Below are positions 1 through 8,982 of a DNA stretch of 60,955 nt, in pieces; position 1 is the first letter of the stretch, and each line of letters starts with the position of its first letter. The notes beneath the pieces were generated by a model, which did no database searches, had not been told where the DNA came from, and was given only the letters and a program-made list of their open reading frames with translations. The stretch lies in assembly GCA_018713485.1 (NCBI GenBank), contig DVOQ01000093.1, forward strand, positions 1 to 60,955. Reading direction: 5' to 3'. Source of the stretch: Candidatus Avisuccinivibrio pullicola (GTDB taxonomy: Bacteria > Pseudomonadota > Gammaproteobacteria > Enterobacterales > Succinivibrionaceae). The position numbers and the translations under genes were made by a program.

Positions 1-96
1 AGCAAAACCGGCTAAATTTTACAGGCAATTAACTGAAACAAAAAGAAAACATTTTGCAAAAACATACTGAATTGCAAAATTTTCCGTTTCCCCGGA

Positions 97-130
97 CAAA
101 AAATCGGGGGTGACCTTTTTAGTCACCCCC
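97..130 (-). terminator. Rho-independent terminator, minus strand
   Basis: A perfect 9-bp inverted repeat (GGGGGTGAC / GTCACCCCC, 7-nt loop) lies at 106-130. Read on the minus strand it is followed by a T-rich run (the A6 run at 98-103), as in an intrinsic terminator. No intact minus-strand gene lies just upstream of it, so it may be a leftover from a deleted gene. Confidence 0.6.
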
Positions 131-198
131 ATTGCGCGGCCCTTTATTTCAATCGGACTGATCTCTACACTGAGGACTACAGCGAGGAGACCGTTGCG

Positions 199-624
199 GT
201 GCTCTCCAGTCTCGAGCCTGAGAAAATCAAAGCATATTTTAATGATCTCTTCGCGGCTATCCCCTACGAGCACTATCCGGTGAACAGCGAGGCCATGGTG
301 GCGGCTCTGATTAACGTTCATCTCCACGGAGCAAGAGTAACCGCACGCCAGGAGGTAAGTTCCAGCAAGGGCAGGGCCGACTGTGTAATCGACCTTCCCC
401 GTAAGCAGCTGACTCTCGTCTTTGAGTACAAGTACACGGACTCGGCCGATGCAAAGCATCTCGATAAGAAGGTCCGAGAGGCCCTTGTGCAGATCCGGGA
501 ACACGCCTATGGTCTCAACTGCGGCAGCGAACATAGGGTAGCCCGCTTTGCCCTCGTCTTCTGCGGAGCTAAGGAGGTGCGCGGGCTTGCCAGAGTGGTA
601 CTGGCAGACGAATTCATGCGGTAG
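199..624 (+). pseudogene. C-terminal remnant of an AAA-ATPase/PD-(D/E)XK nuclease family protein
   Basis: The 141 codons resemble only the C-terminal nuclease-like part of the AAA-ATPase-like/PD-(D/E)XK proteins common in gut bacteria. An IPYEHY-type segment near residue 22 is followed by GRADCVIDL and then VFEYKYT, which supplies the D...ExK core. The usual N-terminal ATPase domain of about 350 residues is absent. The reading frame stays open upstream to about position 37, but with no family similarity across the terminator hairpin at 97-130, and the GTG at 199 has no good ribosome-binding site. It is best read as a truncated, probably non-functional gene. If expressed, only the nuclease-like fold would be made. 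Confidence 0.6.
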
Positions 625-805
625 CCGGCTTTTTCTTCAGCGGAAAACTCTGCCCTGCAAGGTAGCGTGCGTCCCTGCTCTGCTTAGTAAATGAGGTCAG
701 CTCTTACTTCTCTTTTTTATAATACAGGGGCAAAGCGCACGCTCCTGCAACAGGGATCACGTGCGCAGATACCGGCTCAGCCACAGGAAGAAAAGAGGGA
801 CGCTT

Positions 806-1720
806 ATGCCGCAGCATATCACCGTCGTGGATTATGATCCGCGCTAGCCCCTGCTCTACGCTAAGGAGCGCAGGGCTATAACCTCAGTGCTTAAGGAAAA
901 CTGCCTTGCCCTGTGGCATATCGGCAGTACCGCAGTACCGGGACTTGCGGCCCGCCCCGTTATCGACATGCTGGCGGCGATACGCTCCCTTGAGGACGTG
1001 GACGGGATCGCGGAACAGTTCGCTCTCCTTGGGTATGAGTATCTAGGTGAGTCCGGTTTAGCCGGCAGACGCTATCTGCGCAAGGGCGGGGATGAGCGCA
1101 CGCATCAGTTGCATATTTTCAAAAGCACAGATCTGCATTCTCTGCAGAGGCATCTGGCGGTACGCGACTATCTGCGCGCTCACGCCGGGGAGCGCGCCGC
1201 TTACGCGGCGCTTAAACGTCAGCTCGCGCAGCGCTTTCCCTACTCTATAGATAACTACTGTGAAGGCAAGGATGATTTCGTCCGTAAACTGGAGCTTAAG
1301 GCACTGAGCGCCTACGACGGTGACTGGGATCAGCTGTATCTTGCCGCAAGGGAGGTACAGATCCCCCGCAGACTCACGGCTCTGGCGGAGGCGGGATCCG
1401 TGGCCGCTGCGCTGCTTACCGATCAGGGCCATATTTACCGCGGAGTGTGCATCGACACGGCATGCTCCCTTGGTATGTGCGCAGAAAGAAACGCGCTGGC
1501 TAACATGCTCACTTGCGGAGAAAGCCGTATCCGCAAAATCGTCGCCGTGATGCCGGGCGGAAAACCCGGCATGCCCTGCGGGGCCTGTCGCGAGCTGATG
1601 CTGCAGCTTGACGCTGCGTCCCCTGATATTGAGATCCTCTGCGATTATGACAGCAAAAGCAGTGTCAGGCTCAGGGAACTGCTGCCTGAGTGGTGGTATG
1701 AAGGACAGCGTACAGCTTAG
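806..1720 (+). pseudogene. GrpB-cytidine deaminase fusion with an in-frame amber stop
   Basis: ATG at 806 follows a good AGAGGGA ribosome-binding site and begins a GrpB (UPF0157) protein: MPQHITVVDYDPR, then TAG at 845-847, then PLLYAKER in the same frame. Family members usually have Trp at this position, so one TGG to TAG change would explain the stop. The frame continues through the GrpB signature HIGSTAVPGLAARPVIDML (about residues 43-61) to about residue 165. A cytidine/blasticidin-type deaminase domain follows, with CAERNAL and PCGACREL supplying the zinc ligands and catalytic Glu. Translation could restart at GTG 887, but that would drop the first 27 residues. A TATAAT at 718-723 could be its -10 element. 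GrpB is a nucleotidyltransferase-fold family, so the fusion suggests a nucleotide- or nucleoside-modifying role (inference). Confidence 0.75.
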
Positions 1721-2041
1721 GACTGACGGGGCGGTACGCATCTGTGACGCACGAAGCGCCTTAACCCGGTTTCAGGGGCAAAACATAAGGTACACATTGC
1801 GGAGGTTCTGTGATCCCCGCCTCTCCCCGCACTCTAAAGCGCTCTTTACTGCAGGAAGAGCCCAGCAGAGGCTGACCCGCAGCCTGCCTGTCAGGCCAGA
1901 GACCGCCTGACGGAAAAAGCCTTACCGTATCCGGATATCTTAAGGCACGGCCTAGATATGGCTTTCCCCGCCCCCGGGAGCGCCGCTTACGCGTAAGATC
2001 TCGCCCCCGGAGCTTTTTAAGGCACCCGGCTCCCTTTTTCT
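1721..2041. other. Intergenic region, no gene recognised
   Basis: This is the 321-base gap between the GrpB fusion and the 3' end of topA. It holds a perfect 12-bp palindrome CTTACGCGTAAG at 1986-1997 flanked by C-rich and G-rich arms (CCCCCGGGAGC / GCCCCCGGAGC). No open frame here resembles a protein family. The palindromic part may help end topA transcription, but there is no clear T tract. Confidence 0.4.
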
Positions 2042-4651
2042 CTACCGGGTCTTCTTCGCCTTAGGCTCGTTCAGCGTCCAGACGCCGTTCCTGTAGACAG
2101 CGGTGTAGCCCGTAGGCTTGCCTTCCTTAGTAAAGGAAGAGAGATACTGCTCCTTAAACTTGCGCGAATAGCGCACTTCCATGGGATTGCCTTCAGGATC
2201 GGTCTCGGGTCCCGCGGCTAAATAATGGAACTTGGGCGCAATACGGTCTTTAAAGCGCTTTAGCTCGGAAACCAGAGGGGCGCGGGTTTCGCGGACCTTG
2301 GGGAAGTTATGGGCAGCAAGGAAGATACCCGTGGCACCGTCTCTTAAGACAAAGTGCGATCCCGGAGTCTTGCACTCAAGCTCAGGCAGATCGACGGCCT
2401 TCTCGCGGGGCGGGGCAACCTCACCGCTCTTTAAAATCTTGCGGGTATTACCGCACTCGCTGTTCGTGCAGGCCATGTATTTGCCAAAGCGGCCTTCCTT
2501 AAGCACCATGGGCGAGCCGCAGCGCTCACAGGTAACCTCGGGGCCCTTGTCAATCTCGTCTGCAAAATCACCCTTCTCAATGAGATAGCCGTTACACTGC
2601 GGGGCGCGGCCGCAGACGTGGATCTTGGTGTGCTCATCCATGAGGAAGGCGTCCATAGCCGATCCGCAGAGCGGGCAGCGTTTGCGCTTTCTCATAAGCG
2701 CGGCCTCATCTTCCTCGGACATGTCCTTCTTATTAAAGGCATTGAGATCAAGCTCCTTTAAATTGACAGTCTTGGTACAGCGCTCCTTCTTAGGCACCTT
2801 CTCATCGTAATAGCCCATGCAGGCAAGGAAGTTGCCGGTGCGTCCTGAATGAATGGCCAAATGATACTTGTGACACTGGGGGCAGATAAGATCCGTGACA
2901 ATGGGCTTATTGTCCGGCATGCCGCCTTCGCTGGCGGGCTTTTCGGCCTGTTTGAGCGTCTGACTGAAATCAGCGTAGAAGGCATCCAGCTGCGTAAGCC
3001 AGTTGGCCTCGCCACGGGCGATTTTATCGAGATCGTTTTCCATACCGGCGGTAAAGCCGATATCCATGAGTTTCTTAAAGGAACTGCGCAGACGATCGGT
3101 GACAATCTCACCCATTTTTTCGGCATAAAAGCGCCCGCGCTCGATCTTGACGTAACCACGGTCCTGAATGGTGGCGATAATCGCGGCATACGTGGAGGGA
3201 CGTCCGATACCGTCCTTTTCAAGCTCCTTGACGAGCGTGGCCTCGGAATAACGGGCGGGGGGCTGCGTGAAATGCTGCTCGGGATTAAGCGAGTCAAGCT
3301 TAAGCATGTCCCCTTCCTTAACGCGCGGCAGAATGACCTCGTCTTTGGACGAGGAGGGCCAGACCTTACGGAAACCGTCAAAGAGAATGGTGCGGCCGTT
3401 GGCCTTTAAGGTGAAATCCCCGGCAGTGACAGTGACGGCGGTGGACTCATAGCGCATCTCGCTCATCTGCGAGGCCAGATAGCGCGCATAGATCAGGGCA
3501 TACAGACGCTGCCCGTCGCGATCAATGGAAGAGGGAAGCTGACCTACCTTGATCTCGGGATGCGAGGGACGGATAGCCTCGTGGGCCTCCTGGGCGGACT
3601 CGCGGGATTTATAGTAATTGGGTTTTTCGGGCAGATAGTCAGGGCCATATTCCCCGGCGATGATGTCACGGGCGGCGGCAATAGCCTCGGCCGAGAGGTT
3701 GACGCTGTCCGTGCGCATGTAGGTAATAAAGCCGTTTTCGTAAAGGCGCTGCGCTGTAGTCATGGTACGGCGCACGCTAAAGCCCAGCTTCTGATTGGCG
3801 CTCTGCTGCAGGGTACTCGTGGTAAAAGGAGGCGCGGCGTGAGCCTTGCCCTGTTTGGACTCAACTCCCGTAACCTTAAAGGGAGCACTCTTTAAGGCTT
3901 CCACTATCGAGGCGGCACTCTTACCGTCAGGGATCTCGGCTTTGCGCCCTTTATAGGAAGACAGGATAAGCTTCAGGGGTTCGTTTAAGGGCGTGGTGGT
4001 CAAAGCCTCCACCGTCCAGTATTCCTCAGGAATAAAGGATTTGATCTCCCTCTCCCGGTCAACGATCAGCTCCACGGCTACCGACTGCACGCGACCTGCG
4101 CTCAGGCCGCGGGCGACCTTGGTCCAGAGCAGGGGCGAGACCATAAAGCCCACCACACGGTCTAAAAAGCGGCGCGTCTGCTGGGCGTTGACGAGATCCA
4201 TATTGATCTGTGAGGGCTCGGAGAAGGCCTTTAAAATAGCATTCTTGGTGATCTCAGGGTATTTGACGCGCCAGTAGCGGTCCTTGTCCCCTCCCAGAAC
4301 CTCGCGCAGATGCCAGGCAATGGCCTCTCCCTCGCGGTCAAGATCGGTGGCCAGATAGATTTTGTCTGCGTCACGGGCCAGTTTCTTTAATTCCGCGACC
4401 ACCTTTTCCTTGCCATCCATGATCTCATAGCGGGCTTTCCAGTGGTTCTCGGGATCAATACCCATACGCTCGTAAAGCGGGTTGGCGCTCTTGACGGCCT
4501 TTTTAGCCGTCCTGGCGGAGCTCTTGCTCTTACCGGTAGGCAAGTCCCTGATATGTCCCACCGAGGCCTTGACCACATAGTCATCCCCCAGATAACGGTT
4601 GATGATCCGGGCTTTCGATGGTGACTCAACGATAACTAGAGACTTGCTCAT
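2042..4651 (-). CDS. topA: DNA topoisomerase I
   Basis: This is a type IA topoisomerase that relaxes negative supercoils by nicking and passing single strands. At 869 residues it is close to the usual gammaproteobacterial length (about 865). An N-terminal Toprim domain carries TDLDREGEAIAWHL with the metal-binding DxDxE set. The active-site tyrosine lies in GFITYMRTDSVNLS. Three C-terminal zinc-ribbon modules are visible (CPQCHKYH...; CPLCGSAM...CGRAPQC; CERCGSPM...CTNSEC), then a basic tail. ATG 4651 is preceded by AAGGAAC. The gene is the last of a minus-strand run cvfB-like/sohB/topA with gaps of 12 and 16 bases, so it is probably cotranscribed. Confidence 0.97.
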   Translation of the reverse strand: MSKSLVIVESPSKARIINRYLGDDYVVKASVGHIRDLPTGKSKSSARTAKKAVKSANPLYERMGIDPENHWKARYEIMDGKEKVVAELKKLARDADKIYLATDLDREGEAIAWHLREVLGGDKDRYWRVKYPEITKNAILKAFSEPSQINMDLVNAQQTRRFLDRVVGFMVSPLLWTKVARGLSAGRVQSVAVELIVDREREIKSFIPEEYWTVEALTTTPLNEPLKLILSSYKGRKAEIPDGKSAASIVEALKSAPFKVTGVESKQGKAHAAPPFTTSTLQQSANQKLGFSVRRTMTTAQRLYENGFITYMRTDSVNLSAEAIAAARDIIAGEYGPDYLPEKPNYYKSRESAQEAHEAIRPSHPEIKVGQLPSSIDRDGQRLYALIYARYLASQMSEMRYESTAVTVTAGDFTLKANGRTILFDGFRKVWPSSSKDEVILPRVKEGDMLKLDSLNPEQHFTQPPARYSEATLVKELEKDGIGRPSTYAAIIATIQDRGYVKIERGRFYAEKMGEIVTDRLRSSFKKLMDIGFTAGMENDLDKIARGEANWLTQLDAFYADFSQTLKQAEKPASEGGMPDNKPIVTDLICPQCHKYHLAIHSGRTGNFLACMGYYDEKVPKKERCTKTVNLKELDLNAFNKKDMSEEDEAALMRKRKRCPLCGSAMDAFLMDEHTKIHVCGRAPQCNGYLIEKGDFADEIDKGPEVTCERCGSPMVLKEGRFGKYMACTNSECGNTRKILKSGEVAPPREKAVDLPELECKTPGSHFVLRDGATGIFLAAHNFPKVRETRAPLVSELKRFKDRIAPKFHYLAAGPETDPEGNPMEVRYSRKFKEQYLSSFTKEGKPTGYTAVYRNGVWTLNEPKAKKTR

Positions 4652-4667
4652 GGTGTTCCTTAGTTAC

Positions 4668-5819
4668 TTATCTGACGTGTAAGTAGGCACTGTCGTTCAT
4701 TCTGTCCTCTAACGTGGCAGCAATGCCCTTGCGCATATGTTTTAACATTAACAGGTCACGAAGTTTAGTGACCAGATTCTGTTTTTGCTTGCGAGTGCAC
4801 ATAATTTGCAATACGCAGTCATAAGTTTCAGCAGCGCGGCGGGCAATATACTCATCGGAAGTGGCGATTTCGTCAATGAGACCTAACTTCAAAGCGTCCA
4901 GCGCCAGCCAGTACTCACCGGTCGCCACCTTCTCGATGTCCACCTGCGGACGATACTTTAGGATAAGCCCTTTAAAGCGTTCATGTACAGCCTTTAATTC
5001 TTCACGGAATTTTTCACGCGCCTCATCAGTATTGTTACCGAACATGGTCAGAGTACGCTTGTAGCGGCCGGCTGTGATCTGCTCATAGTCCACCTCATGA
5101 CTTTTTAAGAGGCGGTGGAAATTGGGCAGCGAGGCGATAACGCCGATAGAGCCGATATAGGCAAAGGGAGCGGCCACGATCTTTGAGGCCACCACGGCCA
5201 TAAGATACCCACCGGAGGCAGCCACTTCGTCCACCGTGCAGACAAGGCGCACACCGCGGGCACGGATCCTCTCTAACTGCGAGGCTAAAAGGCCATAGCT
5301 GTTGACCATGCCGCCAGGCGAGGTCAGATTCACTACCACCTCATCACTATCCGTGACTACGTCTAAAAGAGCGTCGACTTCTTTTCTGAGACGCTTGACC
5401 TCACTGCCCCTGGTACTGCCGCGGAAATTGAGAACGAAGAGGTTTTTAGGGCAGAACAGTCCTGAAGCCTCCTTGCCCTGCAGCTCCTTAACGTAGGCTT
5501 CGCGCTCGGCTCTGGCTTTCGCGTAATTTTTCTGCGCGGCGGATTTTTCGTCTCCTGACTTCTTTTTCGCCACGGGATCCAGCTCTTCCAGGCGTTTGTC
5601 AGGATGGTGCTTTTTGAGCACCTTCTCCATGTTTTCCCTGCGTCTTTGCATGCCCTGACGCAGATCCTTTACCACGATCTTAAGTCCGTCCTTCTGCTCA
5701 CCTAAGCGATCCTTTTTCTTTAAAACCAGAGCTAAGAGCAGTAAGGGCGCGGTTACCATAACGGCGACGATGAGGGCCTTTAAAAAGAAACCCAGTAAGT
5801 CGACGGCGAACGTGAGCAT
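4668..5819 (-). CDS. sohB: SohB-type inner-membrane S49 protease
   Basis: This is a signal-peptide-peptidase-A-family (S49) serine protease of about 383 residues anchored by one N-terminal membrane segment (residues 5-33), with a basic cytosolic or periplasmic linker after it. The catalytic Ser lies in EVAASGGYLMAV and the general-base Lys in TAGRYKRTLTMFG. The GSIGVI strand is also present. The start is set by the SD AGGAGG at 5825-5830, five bases before ATG 5819. An upstream GTG would lie inside that SD. Its 3' end is 16 bases before topA, in the same operon. In other gammaproteobacteria SohB is linked to periplasmic quality control. Here its substrate is unknown. Confidence 0.92.
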   Translation of the reverse strand: MLTFAVDLLGFFLKALIVAVMVTAPLLLLALVLKKKDRLGEQKDGLKIVVKDLRQGMQRRRENMEKVLKKHHPDKRLEELDPVAKKKSGDEKSAAQKNYAKARAEREAYVKELQGKEASGLFCPKNLFVLNFRGSTRGSEVKRLRKEVDALLDVVTDSDEVVVNLTSPGGMVNSYGLLASQLERIRARGVRLVCTVDEVAASGGYLMAVVASKIVAAPFAYIGSIGVIASLPNFHRLLKSHEVDYEQITAGRYKRTLTMFGNNTDEAREKFREELKAVHERFKGLILKYRPQVDIEKVATGEYWLALDALKLGLIDEIATSDEYIARRAAETYDCVLQIMCTRKQKQNLVTKLRDLLMLKHMRKGIAATLEDRMNDSAYLHVR

Positions 5820-5831
5820 AAGCACCTCCTG

Positions 5832-6731
5832 TTACGGTGCGCTGTTCTGATCGGACCCCTGACGGTCGCCGCATCTTTCCGATCCCAGTGCGGTGAGTGA
5901 AATACCGTCATCGTTAATCTCGATAAGCCTTTCCTTATATAAGTGTCCGATGGCCTTTTTGAAACGGCCCTTGGACATATGCAGATAATCCTCAATCACC
6001 TCGGCAGGCGTCCGGTCATTAAAGGTCAGGCGTCCCTTCGAGGCCACGAGGGCCTTTAAAATATCTTCCGCGGCGTGCTCCACACCCGAGCGGCCAGGTT
6101 CATTTAACGTCACGTCTAACTTGCCGTCAGGGCGCACGCCCGCAATAAAACCGTGGTAGCGGCGGCCAAAAACCACCTCACCGCGGATTTCCGTGCGATA
6201 CAGAAGACCGTAAACCTCGTCATTGACCACGGCACGGTAACCTAAAGGAGTGCGGGCTACGGGGCAGATCACGACCTCATCACCGCTGCGATAACGATCT
6301 CTTTGCGGGACGTCGCGGATATAGCGGTTAAAGCGCTGCGTGGCAAAGAGACGGCCTAAATCGTCGATGGCGACGTAGACGGGGATTTCACGGCCCACTT
6401 CCATGGCACTCTTCTGCTCGGAAATGGGCAGCACCAGTTCCTTGGGGATCCCCATATCAAGGTACACGGTACCGCAGTCAATTTCGGTAATGCGCAGACG
6501 GCCCACCATGCCTAGCTGCAAATAGGGTCTGCGGCCGGTAGCTAACACGCGGCCACCATCCACGTAAAGAAAAACGGGGAGCAGCGAGCCTACGGCTAAA
6601 TCTTTAGGGAGCTGACGGCGGGGCACGAAGAGACTGCCCATGGTGCCGGCGTCCACAAAGGCTCCCTGAGAGGAGATCTCCACCACCTTAAGCTCTGCAA
6701 CGCGGCCTACCGCGGCTACATTATTTTCCAT
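5832..6731 (-). CDS. CvfB/YitL-like S1-domain RNA-binding protein
   Basis: The 299-residue protein has the layout of the CvfB family: repeated S1-like beta-barrels at the N-terminus (VGRVAELKVVEISSQGAFVDAG, then VGRLRITEIDCGTVYLDMG), a third barrel around residues 140-215, and a C-terminal winged helix (about 235-290; TPAEVIEDYLHMSKGRFKKAIGHLYKE). Family members bind RNA and act in post-transcriptional control, but no target is known here. ATG 6731 has a GGGAG SD. It is the first gene of the cvfB-sohB-topA run. A short C-terminal tail is rich in polar residues. Confidence 0.85.
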   Translation of the reverse strand: MENNVAAVGRVAELKVVEISSQGAFVDAGTMGSLFVPRRQLPKDLAVGSLLPVFLYVDGGRVLATGRRPYLQLGMVGRLRITEIDCGTVYLDMGIPKELVLPISEQKSAMEVGREIPVYVAIDDLGRLFATQRFNRYIRDVPQRDRYRSGDEVVICPVARTPLGYRAVVNDEVYGLLYRTEIRGEVVFGRRYHGFIAGVRPDGKLDVTLNEPGRSGVEHAAEDILKALVASKGRLTFNDRTPAEVIEDYLHMSKGRFKKAIGHLYKERLIEINDDGISLTALGSERCGDRQGSDQNSAP

Positions 6732-6842
6732 GCTCTACTCCCATTGCGGGCCGAATCCTTCTGTCAGTATAAACAAAATCGGCCTCAAAATCCGTTCATT
6801 GAAAAAATAGATTTTTTATTTACTAAAGATAACTTTAAGAAG

Positions 6843-6902
6843 AAAAACCCGTCACCTCCCCGGAAGTGGCGGGCACAAAAAAGGCCTTCCCTCAGGAAAG
6901 CC
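6843..6902 (-). terminator. Tandem terminators after rplY
   Basis: Read on the minus strand, AGGCTTTCC-TGAG-GGAAGGCCT (one G-U pair) is followed by TTTTT (A run at 6877-6882 on the plus strand). A second imperfect hairpin built on CCCG..CAC / GTG.CGGG is followed by TTTTTCT at about 6843-6847. Both lie just beyond the rplY stop codon. Confidence 0.75.
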
Positions 6903-6928
6903 TCTTCGTCTCCTTACGGAGATGGCGC

Positions 6929-7210
6929 TTAAACGCGCTGGAAATCGACGTGAATGACGCGATCGGAAACAGGGTGACGCTGCATGGCCACAGGCTTGAC
7001 GGCAATGCTCTCACCATCTAAGTTGATGGTGCAGCCCTGATAGAACTCGTCCTTTAAGCAGGCGAGGATGAGCTTCTTCTCATCAAGGGTAATGGAAAGG
7101 GTGTCCTGACCCTTAGCCACGATAATGGCCGGGATCTGCTCAGCGCGACGAAGGCGGCGGCTCGCACCTCTCCCCAGGTCGGTACGCTTGATAGCATCTA
7201 AAGTAATCAT
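6929..7210 (-). CDS. rplY: 50S ribosomal protein L25, short form
   Basis: This is ribosomal protein L25, which binds 5S rRNA in the large subunit. The 93-residue single-domain protein matches the short (E. coli-type) L25 and lacks the CTC/TL5 C-terminal extension. Recognisable features are the N-terminal RTDLGRGASRRLRRAEQIPAII segment, spanning residues 9-30, and the C-terminal HPVSDRVIHVDFQRV. ATG 7210 is preceded by AAGGAA. It has its own strong promoter (7278-7306) and terminators, so it is a single-gene unit. Confidence 0.95.
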   Translation of the reverse strand: MITLDAIKRTDLGRGASRRLRRAEQIPAIIVAKGQDTLSITLDEKKLILACLKDEFYQGCTINLDGESIAVKPVAMQRHPVSDRVIHVDFQRV

Positions 7211-7277
7211 GTACAGATTCCTTTTAAAAAAAGATTAAAACAATGGCTGGTGTCCTGCGACCAAAACACCGGCGCGC

Positions 7278-7306
7278 ATTATACCCTAAGCGCCGCCCGC
7301 TGTGAA
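7278..7306 (-). promoter_or_regulatory. Sigma-70 promoter for rplY
   Basis: On the minus strand a -35 box TTCACA (7301-7306, 5/6 match) is separated by exactly 17 bases from a perfect -10 TATAAT (7278-7283). It lies about 70 bases upstream of the rplY start. Strength and position fit a ribosomal protein gene. Confidence 0.7.
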
Positions 7307-7448
7307 GGCCGGAGCGGGGCTTTTTCCGTGAGCGCAGGTATCTGCACCGTAACCGCCACCGCTTGCCAGAAACGGTACTTTAGAGCACAATACGCTCCGC
7401 TCCGTTAAATAACAAGGTCTGAAGTCAGGGCAGGGCACAGGGGTAACG

Positions 7449-8384
7449 ATGATCGTCACCATCCTCGTCTATAAAATCATCTCGCTCTTTTTAATCCTCG
7501 TGGCAGGATTCGGTTTAGTGCGCTTTAAGGTCATAGAGGCCGATCACAGCCGCACGCTCTCGGAGATCTCGCTCTATCTGATCTGTCCCTGCGTGTTTAT
7601 CAGCGCCTTTCAGATTGAGTACACACCCGCCGTGCGCGACGGTCTGCTCCTGGGTCTCGGGGCGGCCGTCTTCATTCATATCCTGCTCATCTCGCTGGCT
7701 TTCTTTCTTGAAAAGCTCCTGCACCTGAGAGCCGTGGAAAAGGCCTCCATCATCTATACCAACGCCGGCAATCTCATCATTCCCATCGTGGCGGCGGTAT
7801 TAGGCCCGGAGTGGCTCATCTATACCTGTCCCTACATGGGCGTGCAGGCAGCCTTAATGTGGTCGCACGGACGGGCTATCGTCAAGGGTGAGGTAGGTTT
7901 TGATATCCGCAAGATCTTCCTGAATATCAATATCGTATCCATAGCCTTTGGCCTGCTGCTCTTTCTTTTGGATATTAAGATCTGGCCGCCCCTGCTTGAT
8001 GCCATGCAGTCCATGGCAGTAATGATTGGCCCCTGCGCCATGCTCGTGGCGGGAATGCTCATCGGCAAGATGCGTTTAGGCGAACTCCTGAATTTCCGCC
8101 GTCTGCCGCTTGTCGTGCTCATCCGCCTGCTGTTTTTACCCGTGCTCACGATGGTATGCCTCGTGTTTTTAGGTAAGTTAGTGAGCATACCTGACAGTGA
8201 GCGTGTGCTGCTCGTGACCTTACTGGCCACCGTGGCTCCCTCGGCCTCGACCATCGTGCAGATGGCCCAGGTCTACGACAATGAGCCGCAGTACGCCAGT
8301 GCCATCAATGTAGGAACCACCATGCTCTGCATCCTGACCATTCCCATGTTCGTGATGCTATACGAGATGTTCGCGCTGATGTGA
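7449..8384 (+). CDS. AEC-family (auxin efflux carrier-like) transporter
   Basis: The 311-residue, strongly hydrophobic protein has about ten predicted membrane segments and the AEC layout. There is an N-terminal bundle (VLILVAGFGLVRFKVI...), a conserved YTNAGNLIIPIVAAVLGPE motif in the middle, and a C-terminal bundle with APSASTIVQMAQVYDNEPQYAS, the second discontinuous-helix motif. Family members move carboxylates or amphipathic organic anions such as malate. The substrate is not deducible here. It starts at ATG 7449 after a GGGG-containing leader. A dCMP deaminase gene follows 51 bases downstream. Confidence 0.85.
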   Translation: MIVTILVYKIISLFLILVAGFGLVRFKVIEADHSRTLSEISLYLICPCVFISAFQIEYTPAVRDGLLLGLGAAVFIHILLISLAFFLEKLLHLRAVEKASIIYTNAGNLIIPIVAAVLGPEWLIYTCPYMGVQAALMWSHGRAIVKGEVGFDIRKIFLNINIVSIAFGLLLFLLDIKIWPPLLDAMQSMAVMIGPCAMLVAGMLIGKMRLGELLNFRRLPLVVLIRLLFLPVLTMVCLVFLGKLVSIPDSERVLLVTLLATVAPSASTIVQMAQVYDNEPQYASAINVGTTMLCILTIPMFVMLYEMFALM

Positions 8385-8435
8385 TAACCGCGCTTTTGTG
8401 GTATCTTAGACTGATTGTTTTTTTAAGAGGTGTGC

Positions 8436-8978
8436 ATGACCACCACAGTCTTACACCGTCCCTCCAAGGACGAATCCTTCATGGAAATCGCCCAGGCAGT
8501 CTCGATGCGCTCGACCTGTCTGCGCCGCCGTTACGGAGCGGTGATCGTCTCGCGTGACGGGCGTATCGTCTCCACGGGCTATAACGGGGCCCCGCGCCAC
8601 CGCGCCAACTGCTCGGATCTGGGCTCGTGCCTCAGAGCCGACCTTAAGATTAAGCCCGGCACCCATTACGAGCTGTGCCGCGCCGTGCACGCCGAGGCTA
8701 ACGCCATTATCAACGGCAATCCCCTCGATATCGTGGGCTCGACTCTGTATCTGGCCGGCTCCGAGGCCTTAACCAACGCGCCGACTAAGAACATGCGTCC
8801 CTGCGCCATGTGCGAGAGACTCATTTTAAACGCCCAGATCGCGCGCGTGGTGCTGCGCGATGAAAACGGACATCTCATTTCCGTCGATCCCTTAAGCTGG
8901 GAAGACGATTTAAGCGACAAGGCCCGTGCCACCCTGGAGGCCGAGGCGCAGCTATACGCTGACAGCAACCCGAGGTAA
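8436..8978 (+). CDS. dCMP/deoxycytidylate deaminase family protein
   Basis: This is a zinc-dependent nucleotide deaminase of the ComEB/dCMP deaminase family, likely converting dCMP to dUMP for thymidylate synthesis. Zinc and catalytic motifs are CRAVHAEANAII (His and Glu) and PCAMCERLI (two Cys). The nucleotide-binding GYNGAPRH segment is also present. ATG 8436 is preferred over the in-frame GTG 8430 because AAGAGGT at 8425-8431 gives proper SD spacing only to the ATG. That makes 180 residues. It lies 4 bases upstream of the HAD phosphatase gene, so the two are probably coexpressed. Confidence 0.88.
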   Translation: MTTTVLHRPSKDESFMEIAQAVSMRSTCLRRRYGAVIVSRDGRIVSTGYNGAPRHRANCSDLGSCLRADLKIKPGTHYELCRAVHAEANAIINGNPLDIVGSTLYLAGSEALTNAPTKNMRPCAMCERLILNAQIARVVLRDENGHLISVDPLSWEDDLSDKARATLEAEAQLYADSNPR

Positions 8979-8982
8979 ACCC

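Noticed and set aside
9..534. Minus-strand open frame across the left edge
   Set aside because: It is antisense to the PD-(D/E)XK remnant and crosses the terminator hairpin; no homology.
2758..3409. Overlapping open frames on both strands inside topA
   Set aside because: These are shadows of a GC-rich conserved gene whose motifs (active Tyr, Toprim, zinc ribbons) are continuous in the topA frame.
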